A stretch of 64,000 nucleotides of DNA, taken from Planosporangium thailandense. Its GTDB lineage: Bacteria > Actinomycetota > Actinomycetes > Mycobacteriales > Micromonosporaceae. The notes under the pieces are model-generated. The model was not told where the DNA came from and did not search any database. It saw nothing but the letters and a program-made list of their open reading frames with translations. The stretch is taken from NCBI RefSeq assembly GCF_011947195.1, contig NZ_JAATVY010000028.1, positions 1 to 64,000 on the forward strand, in the 5' to 3' direction. The translations under genes and the position numbers were made by a program. Positions 18,201-25,616 of the stretch are shown here, piece after piece; within the stretch, counting starts at the first letter, position 1; the number at the start of each line of letters is the position of its first letter.

Positions 18201-18845
18201 CGCCGCGAGCACCGTGACAACGAGCGCGTCGCAGCGGCCCAGTAGCGCTGCGAGCCCTTCGTCGACGACGCGTAGCGACGACACGAAGACCGGCAGCGCG
18301 TTGCCGCCCTGGTCCTCGACGGCGGCGGCGAGGGTGTCGACGAACGCGGTATTGCCGGCCAGCGCGTGGGCCCGGTAGAAGACGATCCCGACCGTCGGGC
18401 GAACCGGATCGACGGGTCGTTCACCGTAGCCGCCGAACGCCGGGGTCGCCGCCGGCGGCTCGAAGCCGTCGCCGGTGAGCAGGACCGTGTCCGACAGGAA
18501 GCGGTACAGCTCCCGCAGGTTGTCCGGGCCGCCCTCGACCAGGTAGCGCTGCGCGTCGTGCGCGACGCCGGCGGCCGGCGTGGACAGCGCGGTCAGCTCG
18601 GCGTCCGGGGTGGCCTCACCGCCCACGGCGACGACCGGCAGCCCGGCGCGCAGCACCGCGTCCAGCCCGTCCGGCCAGGTCCGCCGGCCACCCAGCAGCC
18701 GGACCACGACCAGCGCCGCGCCGTCGAGGAGGGCCGGCACGTCGCAAGCGTCCAGCCGGGTGGGGTTGGCCACGCGCCAGTCGGCGTCGCTGGCCCGGGC
18801 GGCAAGCAGGTCGGTGTCGGCTGTGGACAGCAGTACGAACGTCAT
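15213..18845 (-). CDS. cobN: Cobaltochelatase large subunit CobN
   Basis: This 1210-residue protein of the CobN/BchH family is the subunit that binds hydrogenobyrinic acid a,c-diamide and inserts Co(II) with ATP hydrolysis by the I/D-type subunits. Full family length is present. Recognisable segments include [55 protein letters not shown] and [16 protein letters not shown]-type sequence (here [14 protein letters not shown]). The ATG at 18845 has GGGAG 10 nt upstream. It is separated from the main operon by the hemerythrin and unknown genes but has its own riboswitch. The partner is probably the fused AAA-VWA protein at 11509-13467. Confidence 0.96.
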   Translation of the reverse strand: [1210 protein letters not shown]

Positions 18846-18915
18846 GAGACGGCAACTCCCGTCGGGGTCCGCGCCCCGGTCGCAGGGTCAGTGGCGGGGA
18901 CTGCTCGTCCCCCGG

Positions 18916-19058
18916 CGGCCGGAGTTTCCTGGCTCCCGGATCGACGCTTGCCCTACTGCCTTCCCGCCGCGCGATGCGGCCGTGGCGTCGGTGAGGGGTC
19001 GCTCCCCGGTGACAGTGGCGGGACCGCCCCGGATTCGCACCGGGTTCCTCCACTGCCG
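18916..19058 (-). promoter_or_regulatory. Cobalamin riboswitch 2, upstream of cobN
   Basis: On the minus strand from 19058: GGAACCCGGTGCGAATCC, CGGTCCCGCCACTGTCACC, GGGGAGCGACCCC and the B12 box GGAGCCAGGAAACTCCGGCC, the conserved order of a cobalamin riboswitch. At 143 nt it is the compact version of the element at 13543-13842. About 70 nt lie between the B12 box and the cobN ATG, including a GGGGAC/GTCCCC hairpin (18896-18912) that could be part of the expression platform. Its 5' end is only 12 nt from the yihY stop, so its promoter probably lies inside the upstream gene, or it is read through. Confidence 0.93.
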
Positions 19059-19070
19059 CCGTGGCGGATG

Positions 19071-19913
19071 CTACGGCATCCGCCGGCCGCCCGCGGCGAC
19101 GATCCGGTCCAGCTGCAGCGTCCACACGTACCCGACCAGGAGGACCGCGTGTAAGACGTACAGCCACAGCGCGACCGCCACCACCGCGCCGACCACGGCG
19201 AAGCCGCCGAACGGCAGGCCCAGGTTCAGCGGCAGCGACCAGAACAGCACGAAGCCGTGCAGGAAGCCGGAGAGGTTCGCCGCCGCGAACGACCCGCCGG
19301 CGATCGCCACCGGCCAGCGCGGGCGGGCCGGTCCCACCACCCGGTACACCCAGATCACCACCGGGCTGAGCACGATCCAGACGATGAGGAACGATACGAC
19401 CACGGCCCCGACGCGCGACAGTCCGCCCCGGCCGAGCAGCCCGGCCGCCCAGGGCAGTACGAGCAGCAGCGCCAGCAGCAGGCCGGGGCCGGCGGCGAGC
19501 AGCGGGAGCACCAGCAGCCGGCCGCGCCACCCGATGGCCCGCTCGCGCCCTGTCGAGCCGGTGACGAGCGACACCAGCGAGCGACGCAGCCCCTCGCCGT
19601 ACAGCGTCGCGGGCAGCAGCGCCGCGACCACCTGCGCGGCGGTCAGGTGCAGCCCCGCCGCGACGAGCTTCGCCGCGGCCAGGTTCGCCCCGAGCTCGGC
19701 CGGGAACGCGGCGGCCACCCGCCCGGCCGTGCCGGCGAGCCGGTCGGCGCCCACGATCGCTGCTGTCAGGCGCAGCGTGAGCAGGCTCGCGGGTACCACG
19801 GCGATCCCGCCGTAGAACGTGGTGGCCGCGGCGTGCAGCGCGAGGTCGCGGCCGCGCAGCGCGCCGACGACGCCACGGATCAAGCGGCCCGGTACCGCGC
19901 GCAGCTGCCCCAC
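19071..19913 (-). CDS. YihY/BrkB family integral membrane protein
   Basis: This 280-residue protein has about six hydrophobic segments and the YihY/UPF0761 pattern: an N-terminal amphipathic region, ALHAAATTFYGGIAVVPASL near residue 25, and later ALLPATLYGEGLRRSL, then alternating transmembrane helices. The family was once annotated as ribonuclease BN, but members are membrane proteins of uncertain transport role. No further function can be inferred. It is divergent from the MFS gene at 20006. It ends 12 nt before riboswitch 2 begins and so may be cotranscribed with cobN. Confidence 0.82.
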   Translation of the reverse strand: MGQLRAVPGRLIRGVVGALRGRDLALHAAATTFYGGIAVVPASLLTLRLTAAIVGADRLAGTAGRVAAAFPAELGANLAAAKLVAAGLHLTAAQVVAALLPATLYGEGLRRSLVSLVTGSTGRERAIGWRGRLLVLPLLAAGPGLLLALLLVLPWAAGLLGRGGLSRVGAVVVSFLIVWIVLSPVVIWVYRVVGPARPRWPVAIAGGSFAAANLSGFLHGFVLFWSLPLNLGLPFGGFAVVGAVVAVALWLYVLHAVLLVGYVWTLQLDRIVAAGGRRMP

Positions 19914-19926
19914 GCGCCCTCCCCGA

Positions 19927-19938
19927 CTAACTGGTTAG
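19927..19938. promoter_or_regulatory. Possible operator between yihY and the MFS gene
   Basis: CTAAC and GTTAG separated by TG form a small inverted repeat in the 92-bp divergent promoter region. It could bind a TetR- or MarR-type repressor. There is no other support. Confidence 0.3.
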
Positions 19939-20005
19939 CGGCCGTTAAGGCGCGGCGTTTGGGTGATCCATGACGTGGGAAAAGCCGGTGCAACGGAGGT
20001 GCCCA

Positions 20006-21499
20006 ATGACCAGTCCTCAACAGACAATCCGCAGTGACGTGCCGGCCAGGATCGACCGGCTGCCCTGGGCCCGGTTCCACTGGCTGGTGGTCCTGGCGCT
20101 CGGGGTGGCGTGGGTCCTCGACGGCCTCGAGATCCAGATGGCGGCGTCGATCGCGTCGGTCCTCAAGGATCAGCACACGCTCCACCTCACCTCCGGCCAG
20201 GTGGGCCTGACCGCGTCGGTCTACCTGCTCGGCGAGGTCGTCGGCGCGCTCGTGTTCGGGCGGCTGTCCGACCGGCTCGGCCGGCGTAACCTGTTCCTGG
20301 TCACGCTGGGCATCTATCTCATCTTCAACGGCCTGTCCGGGTTCGCCTTCAACCTGTGGTCGTTCCTGATCCTGCGGTTCATCGCCGGCACCGGTATCGG
20401 CGGCGAGTACACCGCCATCAACTCGGCGATCGACGAGCTGATCCCGGCCCGCTACCGCGGCCGCGTCGACATCGCGATCAACGGCACGTACTGGCTGGGC
20501 GCCATGATCGGGGCGGCGTCCCAGCTGGTGCTGCTCAACCCGAACATTCTGCCCAAGGACATCGGCTGGCGGGTCAGCCTGTTCGTCGGTCCGGTGATCG
20601 GCCTCGCGATCTGGCAGCTGCGCCGGCACGTGCCGGAGAGCCCCCGCTGGCTGCTCACCCACGGCCGCGCCGAGGAGGCTCAGCGGACCGTCGCCGAGAT
20701 CGAGGACCGGGTCCGCGGCGACGGCCGCGAGCTGCCCGAGCTCGACAAGGACGCCGCGATGGAGATCCGGCCGACCGACAACGTCACGTACGGGCAGATC
20801 GCCCGGGTCATGCTGCGGGAGTACCCGAGCCGCTCGGTGCTCGGCTTCGCGATGCTGGTCACGCAGTCGTTCCTGTACAACGCGATCTTCTTCACGTACG
20901 GGCTGGTCCTGTCGGGCTTCTACCACATCCCCGACCAGAGCATCCCCTGGTACTTCTTCCCCTTCGCGCTCGGTAACCTGCTCGGCCCGCTGCTGCTGGG
21001 GCGCCTGTTCGACACCTGGGGCCGCAAGCCGATGATCGCTGGAACGTACCTGGTGTCGGCGGCGATCCTGGCCGTCAGCGGGTACCTGTTCTGGATCGGG
21101 GCGCTCAACGCGGTCACCCAGACGATCCTGTGGTGCGTGGTGTTCTTCATCGCGTCCGCCGGCGCGTCGAGCGCGTACCTGACCGTCAGCGAGATCTTCC
21201 CGATCGAGCTGCGGGCGCAGGCGATCTCGTTCTTCTTCGCGATCTCGCAGGTGGTCGGCGGGGTCGTCGCCCCGTTCGTGTTCGCCCGGCTCATCGGCGA
21301 CGCCAAGGACCCGACGCCGCTGTTCATCGGCTACCTGGTGGGCGCCGGTCTGATGGCCGTCGGCGGGCTCGTCGCGCTGGCCTACGCCGTCCCCGCCCAC
21401 GGTCGCTCCCTGGAAAACGTCGCCAAGCCGCTGTCGGCGGTCCGGGTGCCCGCCATGCGCCGCCCCAGCGACAGCCCGACCCACGCGGCGACGGCGTGA
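20006..21499 (+). CDS. MFS transporter, sugar/metabolite:proton symporter type
   Basis: This 497-residue protein has 12 predicted transmembrane helices. The MFS loop motif GRLSDRLGRRNLFL follows TM2, RFIAGTGIGGEYTAINSAIDE matches the sugar-porter/metabolite-H+-symporter pattern around TM4-5, and VPESPRWLL lies at the end of the first half. The second half has a similar loop (GRLFDTWGRKPMIAG). The substrate is unknown; sugars or organic acids are both possible. The ATG at 20006 has GGAGG 6 nt upstream; an upstream GTG/ATG in frame lacks such support. A stress gene of the CsbD family follows 59 nt downstream. Confidence 0.88.
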   Translation: MTSPQQTIRSDVPARIDRLPWARFHWLVVLALGVAWVLDGLEIQMAASIASVLKDQHTLHLTSGQVGLTASVYLLGEVVGALVFGRLSDRLGRRNLFLVTLGIYLIFNGLSGFAFNLWSFLILRFIAGTGIGGEYTAINSAIDELIPARYRGRVDIAINGTYWLGAMIGAASQLVLLNPNILPKDIGWRVSLFVGPVIGLAIWQLRRHVPESPRWLLTHGRAEEAQRTVAEIEDRVRGDGRELPELDKDAAMEIRPTDNVTYGQIARVMLREYPSRSVLGFAMLVTQSFLYNAIFFTYGLVLSGFYHIPDQSIPWYFFPFALGNLLGPLLLGRLFDTWGRKPMIAGTYLVSAAILAVSGYLFWIGALNAVTQTILWCVVFFIASAGASSAYLTVSEIFPIELRAQAISFFFAISQVVGGVVAPFVFARLIGDAKDPTPLFIGYLVGAGLMAVGGLVALAYAVPAHGRSLENVAKPLSAVRVPAMRRPSDSPTHAATA

Positions 21500-21558
21500 T
21501 TGCGGATTCGAAGAAGCGGGTACATCACCGGTAGCCAGTACGGAAAAGGAGGCTTGAG

Positions 21559-21732
21559 ATGGGTTTCGACGACAAGGTCTCTAACCAGGGCGAGAACGTC
21601 GCCGGCAAGGTCAAGGAAGGTGTCGGCAAGGCCACCGACGACGAGAGCCTCGAGGCCGAAGGCAAGGGCGACCAGATGAAGTCCGACCTCAAGCAGGCTG
21701 GCGAGAAGGTCAAGGACGTGTTCAAGCACTGA
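21559..21732 (+). CDS. CsbD-family small stress protein
   Basis: This 57-residue, very hydrophilic protein reads MGFDDKVSNQGENVAGKVKE at the start and continues GVGKATDDESLEAEGKG, the classic CsbD/YjbJ pattern (KxxGxxKExxGKxTxDxxLexeGkxdq). Family members are induced by general stress and are largely unstructured; the molecular function is unknown. AGGAGG lies 6 nt upstream of the ATG. A perfect terminator hairpin follows 16 nt after the stop. It is shorter than many gene finders' cut-off. Confidence 0.92.
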   Translation: MGFDDKVSNQGENVAGKVKEGVGKATDDESLEAEGKGDQMKSDLKQAGEKVKDVFKH

Positions 21733-21748
21733 CCTGTACGCCGATAGT

Positions 21749-21780
21749 GAGGGGCGCCCGGAACTGTCCGGGCGCCCCTC
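21749..21780. terminator. Perfect 14-bp hairpin terminator between csbD and the alpha-glucosidase
   Basis: GAGGGGCGCCCGGA (21749-21762) pairs exactly with TCCGGGCGCCCCTC (21767-21780) around an ACTG loop. It can serve both convergent genes. Confidence 0.85.
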
Positions 21781-21786
21781 AGCGCG

Positions 21787-23385
21787 TCACAGGGTCGCCC
21801 ACACCGTCGTGTCGGTCGGCACCCGGCCGTCCGCGTCGAGCTCCCCGCTGGCGAGCACCACCCGCGCGCCGGCCGGCAGCGTCGCCACCGTCGCCCCCAG
21901 GTTGGCGACCACGAGCAGCTCGCCGTTGCGGAATGCCACGACCTCCGGCCCGGCCTCCGGCCACCAGGCCAGGTCGCCGGCCCCGAGCCGGTACACGCGC
22001 CGCAGGCGCAGCGCCTCCCGGTACAGCTCGAAGGTCGAGGTCTTGACGCCGCGCTGGACGTCGCGCGCGTACCGCTCCCAGGACGGCGGCTGCGGCAGCC
22101 AGCTACGCTCGCCGGGACCGAAGCCGTACGACGGGCCGCCCGGCGACCAGGGGATCGGTACCCGGCAGCCGTCGCGGCCGACCGCGGTGTGCCCCGAGCG
22201 CACCCAGGTCGGGTCCTGCCGGGCCTCGTCGGGCAGGGTGCTGTGCTCCGGCAGGCCCAGCTCCTCCCCCTGGTACAGGTAGGCGGCCCCGGGCAGTCCC
22301 AGCATCAGCAGGGTGGCCGCCCGCCCCCGGCGCAGCCCCAGCTCCTCGTCCGGCTGGGGGTCGCGCGGGCCGATGCCGTTCCGCGGAATGTGGCCGTCGG
22401 CGTACCCGAAGCGGCTCGGGTGGCGTACCACGTCATGGTTGGACAGCACCCAGGTCGTCGGCGCGCCCACCACCCGGCACGCGGCCAGCGACGCGTCGAC
22501 CACCTTCCGCAGCTCGGCCGCCGACCACGGCGCGAGCAGGTAGGCGAAGTTGAACGCCTGGTGCATCTCGTCGGGCCGCACGTACCGGGCCATCCGCTCG
22601 ATCGGGTCGACCCACGCCTCGGCCACCAGGATCCGGTCGTCCGGGTACGCGTCGACGACCCGCCGCCAGGAGCGGTAGATCTCGTGTACGCCGTCCTGGT
22701 CCCACATCGGCTCGGGCCCGTCGGGTACCGCGGGTGGCGGCGGCGTGACGTGGTGGCTCGGCTCCCACGTCTTGATCAACCCGTGCGCGACGTCGACCCG
22801 GAAGCCGTCCACCCCGCGGTCGAGCCAGAACCGCAGCACGTCTTCGAACTCCGCGCGGACCTCCGGGTTGTTCCAGTTGAGGTCGGGCTGGCGGACGTCG
22901 AACAGGTGCAGGTACCACTGCCCATCGGGCACCTGCGTCCAGGCGGAGCCGCCGAAGATGCTCGGCCACTCGTTGGGCTCGTCGCGAAAGCAGTACCGGT
23001 CCCGCTCCGGGCTGCCCGGCCCGGCCGCGAGGGCCGCTCTGAACCAGGGGTGCTCGTCGGAGGTGTGGTTGGGCACGAGGTCGACGATGACGCGGATGCC
23101 CAGCTCATGGGCGCGGGCGACGAGCGCGTCGAAGTCGGCGAGGCGGCCGAACAACGGGTCGACGTCGCGGTAGTCGGCGACGTCGTAGCCGGCGTCCGCC
23201 TGCGGAGACGGATAGAACGGAGACAGCCAGACCGCGTCGACTCCGAGGTCGGCCAGATGGTCCAGGCGCGCGGTGATCCCCGGCAGGTCACCGATGCCGT
23301 CGCCGTCGGAGTCGGCGAAGGATCGCGGATAGATCTGGTAGATCACGGCGTCGCGCCACCAGGGCGTGCTCTGCTCGGTACTCAC
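21787..23385 (-). CDS. GH13 alpha-glucosidase
   Basis: This 532-residue cytoplasmic GH13 enzyme of the oligo-1,6-glucosidase/alpha-glucosidase subfamily hydrolyses terminal alpha-glucosidic bonds of malto- or isomalto-oligosaccharides or trehalose-like sugars. Catalytic motifs are GFRVDVAHG (Asp nucleophile), ILVAEAWV (Glu acid/base) and VLSNHDVVRH (transition-state Asp), with VDLVPNHTSD for substrate and Ca binding. The N-terminal WWRDAVIYQIYPRSF is typical. The GTG at 23385 places this near the N-terminus. No good Shine-Dalgarno is seen; TACTAT (23398-23403, minus) could be a -10 giving a very short leader. It is divergent from the symporter gene. Confidence 0.92.
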   Translation of the reverse strand: MSTEQSTPWWRDAVIYQIYPRSFADSDGDGIGDLPGITARLDHLADLGVDAVWLSPFYPSPQADAGYDVADYRDVDPLFGRLADFDALVARAHELGIRVIVDLVPNHTSDEHPWFRAALAAGPGSPERDRYCFRDEPNEWPSIFGGSAWTQVPDGQWYLHLFDVRQPDLNWNNPEVRAEFEDVLRFWLDRGVDGFRVDVAHGLIKTWEPSHHVTPPPPAVPDGPEPMWDQDGVHEIYRSWRRVVDAYPDDRILVAEAWVDPIERMARYVRPDEMHQAFNFAYLLAPWSAAELRKVVDASLAACRVVGAPTTWVLSNHDVVRHPSRFGYADGHIPRNGIGPRDPQPDEELGLRRGRAATLLMLGLPGAAYLYQGEELGLPEHSTLPDEARQDPTWVRSGHTAVGRDGCRVPIPWSPGGPSYGFGPGERSWLPQPPSWERYARDVQRGVKTSTFELYREALRLRRVYRLGAGDLAWWPEAGPEVVAFRNGELLVVANLGATVATLPAGARVVLASGELDADGRVPTDTTVWATL

Positions 23386-23539
23386 GGAGAGTTGACGATA
23401 GTAGACATCACCCCGATTTGCCGAGGGGTCGACGGCCGGGCCCGCATCTCGGACAGTGTGAAATCTTGCGTGATTGAATGTTTGAACCACGGGGAAACCT
23501 CCGTCGTACCGGGCTGGCGCCCGGTGACAGGAGGCATCC

Positions 23540-25204
23540 GTGGAAACCCTTGCGCAGAGCGGGCTGCGCCTGAATCTCAGTCCGCTCGACTACGCGCTCC
23601 TCGCGCTGTACTTCATCACCGTCCTCGGGATCGGATTCGCCGTCCGGCGCGCCATCTCGACCAGCGCGGACTTCTTCCTCTCCGGCCGGGCGTTGCCGGC
23701 GTGGGTGACGGGCCTGGCGTTCGTGTCGGCCAACCTCGGCGCGATCGAGATCCTCGGGATGGCGGCCAACGGCGCCCAGTACGGCGTGATGACCACGCAC
23801 TACTACTGGATCGGCGCGGTGCCGGCCATGGTGTTCCTGGGCATCGTGATGATGCCCTTCTACTACGGCTCGAAGGTGCACAGCGTTCCCGAGTACCTGC
23901 GGCGGCGCTTCAACGCCCCGGCCCACCTGCTCAACGCGATCACGTTCGCGGTCGCGCAGGTGCTCATCGCGGGCGTCAACCTGTACGCGCTGGCGCTGGT
24001 CATGCAGGCCCTCGTCGGCTGGCCGCTGTGGCTGTCGATCATCGTCGCGGCCGCGTTCGTGCTGGTGTACATCACCCTCGGCGGTCTGTCGTCGGCGATC
24101 TACAACGAGGTGCTGCAGTTCTTCGTGATCCTCGCCGGCCTGGTGCCGATCACCGTGGTCGGGCTGGTCAAGACCGGCGGCCTGGCCGGCCTGTTCGACA
24201 AGGTGAGCCACTCCGCGCTCGGCTCGGCCGGCCTGCACACGTGGGCCGACACCGGCGGCTCGCACAACCCGCTCAGCGCCAACTGGATCGGCATCGTGTT
24301 CGGCCTGGGCTTCGTGCTGTCATTCGGGTACTGGACGACGAACTTCGCCGAGGTGCAGCGCGCCCTGTCGGCCAAGGACATGACCGCCGCCCGGCTCACC
24401 CCGATCGTCGGCGCATACCCGAAGATCATCATCCCGGCGGTGACCGTCATCCCCGGGCTCGTGGCGCTGGTCACCGTGAAAGGCCTCGGCGGCAAGGGCG
24501 ACCTGCAGTACAACAACGCCATCCCGCTGCTCATGCGCGACCTGCTGCCCAACGGGGTGCTCGGCATCGCCGTCACCGGCCTGCTGGCGTCGTTCATGGC
24601 CGGCATGGCGGCCAACGTCAGCGGCTTCAACACCGTCTTCACGTACGACATCTGGCAGGCGTACCTGCGCAAGGACCGTGACGACGCGTACTACCTGCGT
24701 ACCGGGCGGATCGTGACGGTCATCGGCGTGCTCATCGGCATCGGCACCGCCTTCATCGCCGCCGGCTACAGCAACATCATGAACTACATCCAGGCGCTGT
24801 TCTCGATGTTCAACGCGCCGCTGTTCGCCACGTTCATCATCGGGATGTTCTGGAAGCGGATGACCGCCTGGGCGGGCTTCCTCGGCCTGCTGATCGGCAC
24901 GCTCGCCGCCATCGGCACGTACGTGCTGTACCTTGCCAAGGTCCTGCACTTCGGCTCCGACCTCGACGAGAGCTTCTGGGGCGCGGGCATCGCGTTCGTC
25001 ACCGTCGCGGTCGTGGCGGCGGTCGTCACCCTCTTCACCCGGCCCAAGCCCGAGTCCGAGCTGCGTGGCCTGGTGTCCGGCGTCGGCACGGTCGACCTCG
25101 GCGACAGTGTGGCCGTCGCCGACCGCGTCTGGTACCGCAATCCGGTGCTGCTCGGCGCCGGCGCGGTGGCGCTCGCCGTCGTGTTCTACCTGCCGTTCCT
25201 GTAA
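23540..25204 (+). CDS. Sodium:solute symporter (SSS family)
   Basis: This 554-residue protein has about 13-14 hydrophobic helices. SSS features include DFFLSGRALPAWVTGLAFVS near residue 48, GAIEILGMAANGAQYG, SVPEYLRRRFN, the AVYSxxxG-type region (LGGLSSAIYNEVLQFF), and an ALLASFMAGMAANVSGFNTV-type segment that includes the sodium-site TM8 sequence. It imports a solute, probably a sugar or organic acid, with Na+. The GTG start has AGGAGG upstream. A small two-helix gene follows 10 nt downstream and is probably an accessory. It is divergent from the alpha-glucosidase, which suggests a sugar substrate; that is inference. Confidence 0.9.
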   Translation: METLAQSGLRLNLSPLDYALLALYFITVLGIGFAVRRAISTSADFFLSGRALPAWVTGLAFVSANLGAIEILGMAANGAQYGVMTTHYYWIGAVPAMVFLGIVMMPFYYGSKVHSVPEYLRRRFNAPAHLLNAITFAVAQVLIAGVNLYALALVMQALVGWPLWLSIIVAAAFVLVYITLGGLSSAIYNEVLQFFVILAGLVPITVVGLVKTGGLAGLFDKVSHSALGSAGLHTWADTGGSHNPLSANWIGIVFGLGFVLSFGYWTTNFAEVQRALSAKDMTAARLTPIVGAYPKIIIPAVTVIPGLVALVTVKGLGGKGDLQYNNAIPLLMRDLLPNGVLGIAVTGLLASFMAGMAANVSGFNTVFTYDIWQAYLRKDRDDAYYLRTGRIVTVIGVLIGIGTAFIAAGYSNIMNYIQALFSMFNAPLFATFIIGMFWKRMTAWAGFLGLLIGTLAAIGTYVLYLAKVLHFGSDLDESFWGAGIAFVTVAVVAAVVTLFTRPKPESELRGLVSGVGTVDLGDSVAVADRVWYRNPVLLGAGAVALAVVFYLPFL

Positions 25205-25214
25205 GGGGCTCTAG

Positions 25215-25493
25215 ATGGCTGACAAAGCAACCGCGACCGGTCGCGAAACCGATGAGGCGATTCCGACCAGCAAGGCCCGGCTGTTCGACGTCCGGCTGGT
25301 GATCGGCGGCCTGTTCGTCGTGTACGGGATCGTCATCACCCTGGTCGGCCTGTTCGACGGGCCGAACGAGATCCGCAAGGCGGCCGGGGTCCGCATCAAT
25401 CTCTGGACCGGGCTGGCCATGCTCGTCCTCGGCGGGATCTTCCTGGTGTGGCACTGGTGGCGTCCGTTGAAGGTCAACCAGCCCTCCTCATGA
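25215..25493 (+). CDS. Small two-helix membrane protein linked to the SSS symporter
   Basis: This 92-residue protein has a hydrophilic N-terminus and two transmembrane helices (about residues 27-47 and 63-82). It starts 10 nt after the symporter stop and is almost certainly cotranscribed. I do not recognise a named family. Its position suggests an accessory or stabilising subunit. Its stop codon TGA forms part of the left arm of palindrome 25489-25542. Confidence 0.75.
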   Translation: MADKATATGRETDEAIPTSKARLFDVRLVIGGLFVVYGIVITLVGLFDGPNEIRKAAGVRINLWTGLAMLVLGGIFLVWHWWRPLKVNQPSS

Positions 25494-25542
25494 TCGTGAA
25501 GGATTCGTGGGGTCATAGCCCCACGAACCCTTCGGGATCATG
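25489..25542. repeat. Palindromic element (family B copy 1) carrying a stop codon
   Basis: Arms of 24 bp (25489-25512, 25519-25542) match except for two positions, with a TCATAG loop. The left arm starts CATGATCGTGAAG, whose TGA is the stop codon of the preceding gene. Similar in sequence and position to 26551-26604. It may act as a terminator. Confidence 0.85.
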
Positions 25543-25616
25543 GGTTCGAGGATGGGTTATCCACAGCCGGAAACTGGTTCTGGTGGCCGGGGCTGCCGTG
25601 GCCCCACGCTTTACCG

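Noticed and set aside
18896-18912. GGGGACTGCTCGTCCCC as a DosR box before cobN
   Set aside because: The half-sites are one base too far apart for the DosR consensus, and the position fits a hairpin in the riboswitch expression platform better.
21787-23385. Second trehalose synthase
   Set aside because: It lacks the TreS N-terminal [15 protein letters not shown] signature; motifs and length fit an alpha-glucosidase. TreS is the gene at 43614.
25557-25565. TTATCCACA as part of a replication origin
   Set aside because: It is a single DnaA-box-like 9-mer with no cluster, no dnaA/dnaN genes and no AT-rich unwinding region. Probably chance or local regulatory sequence.
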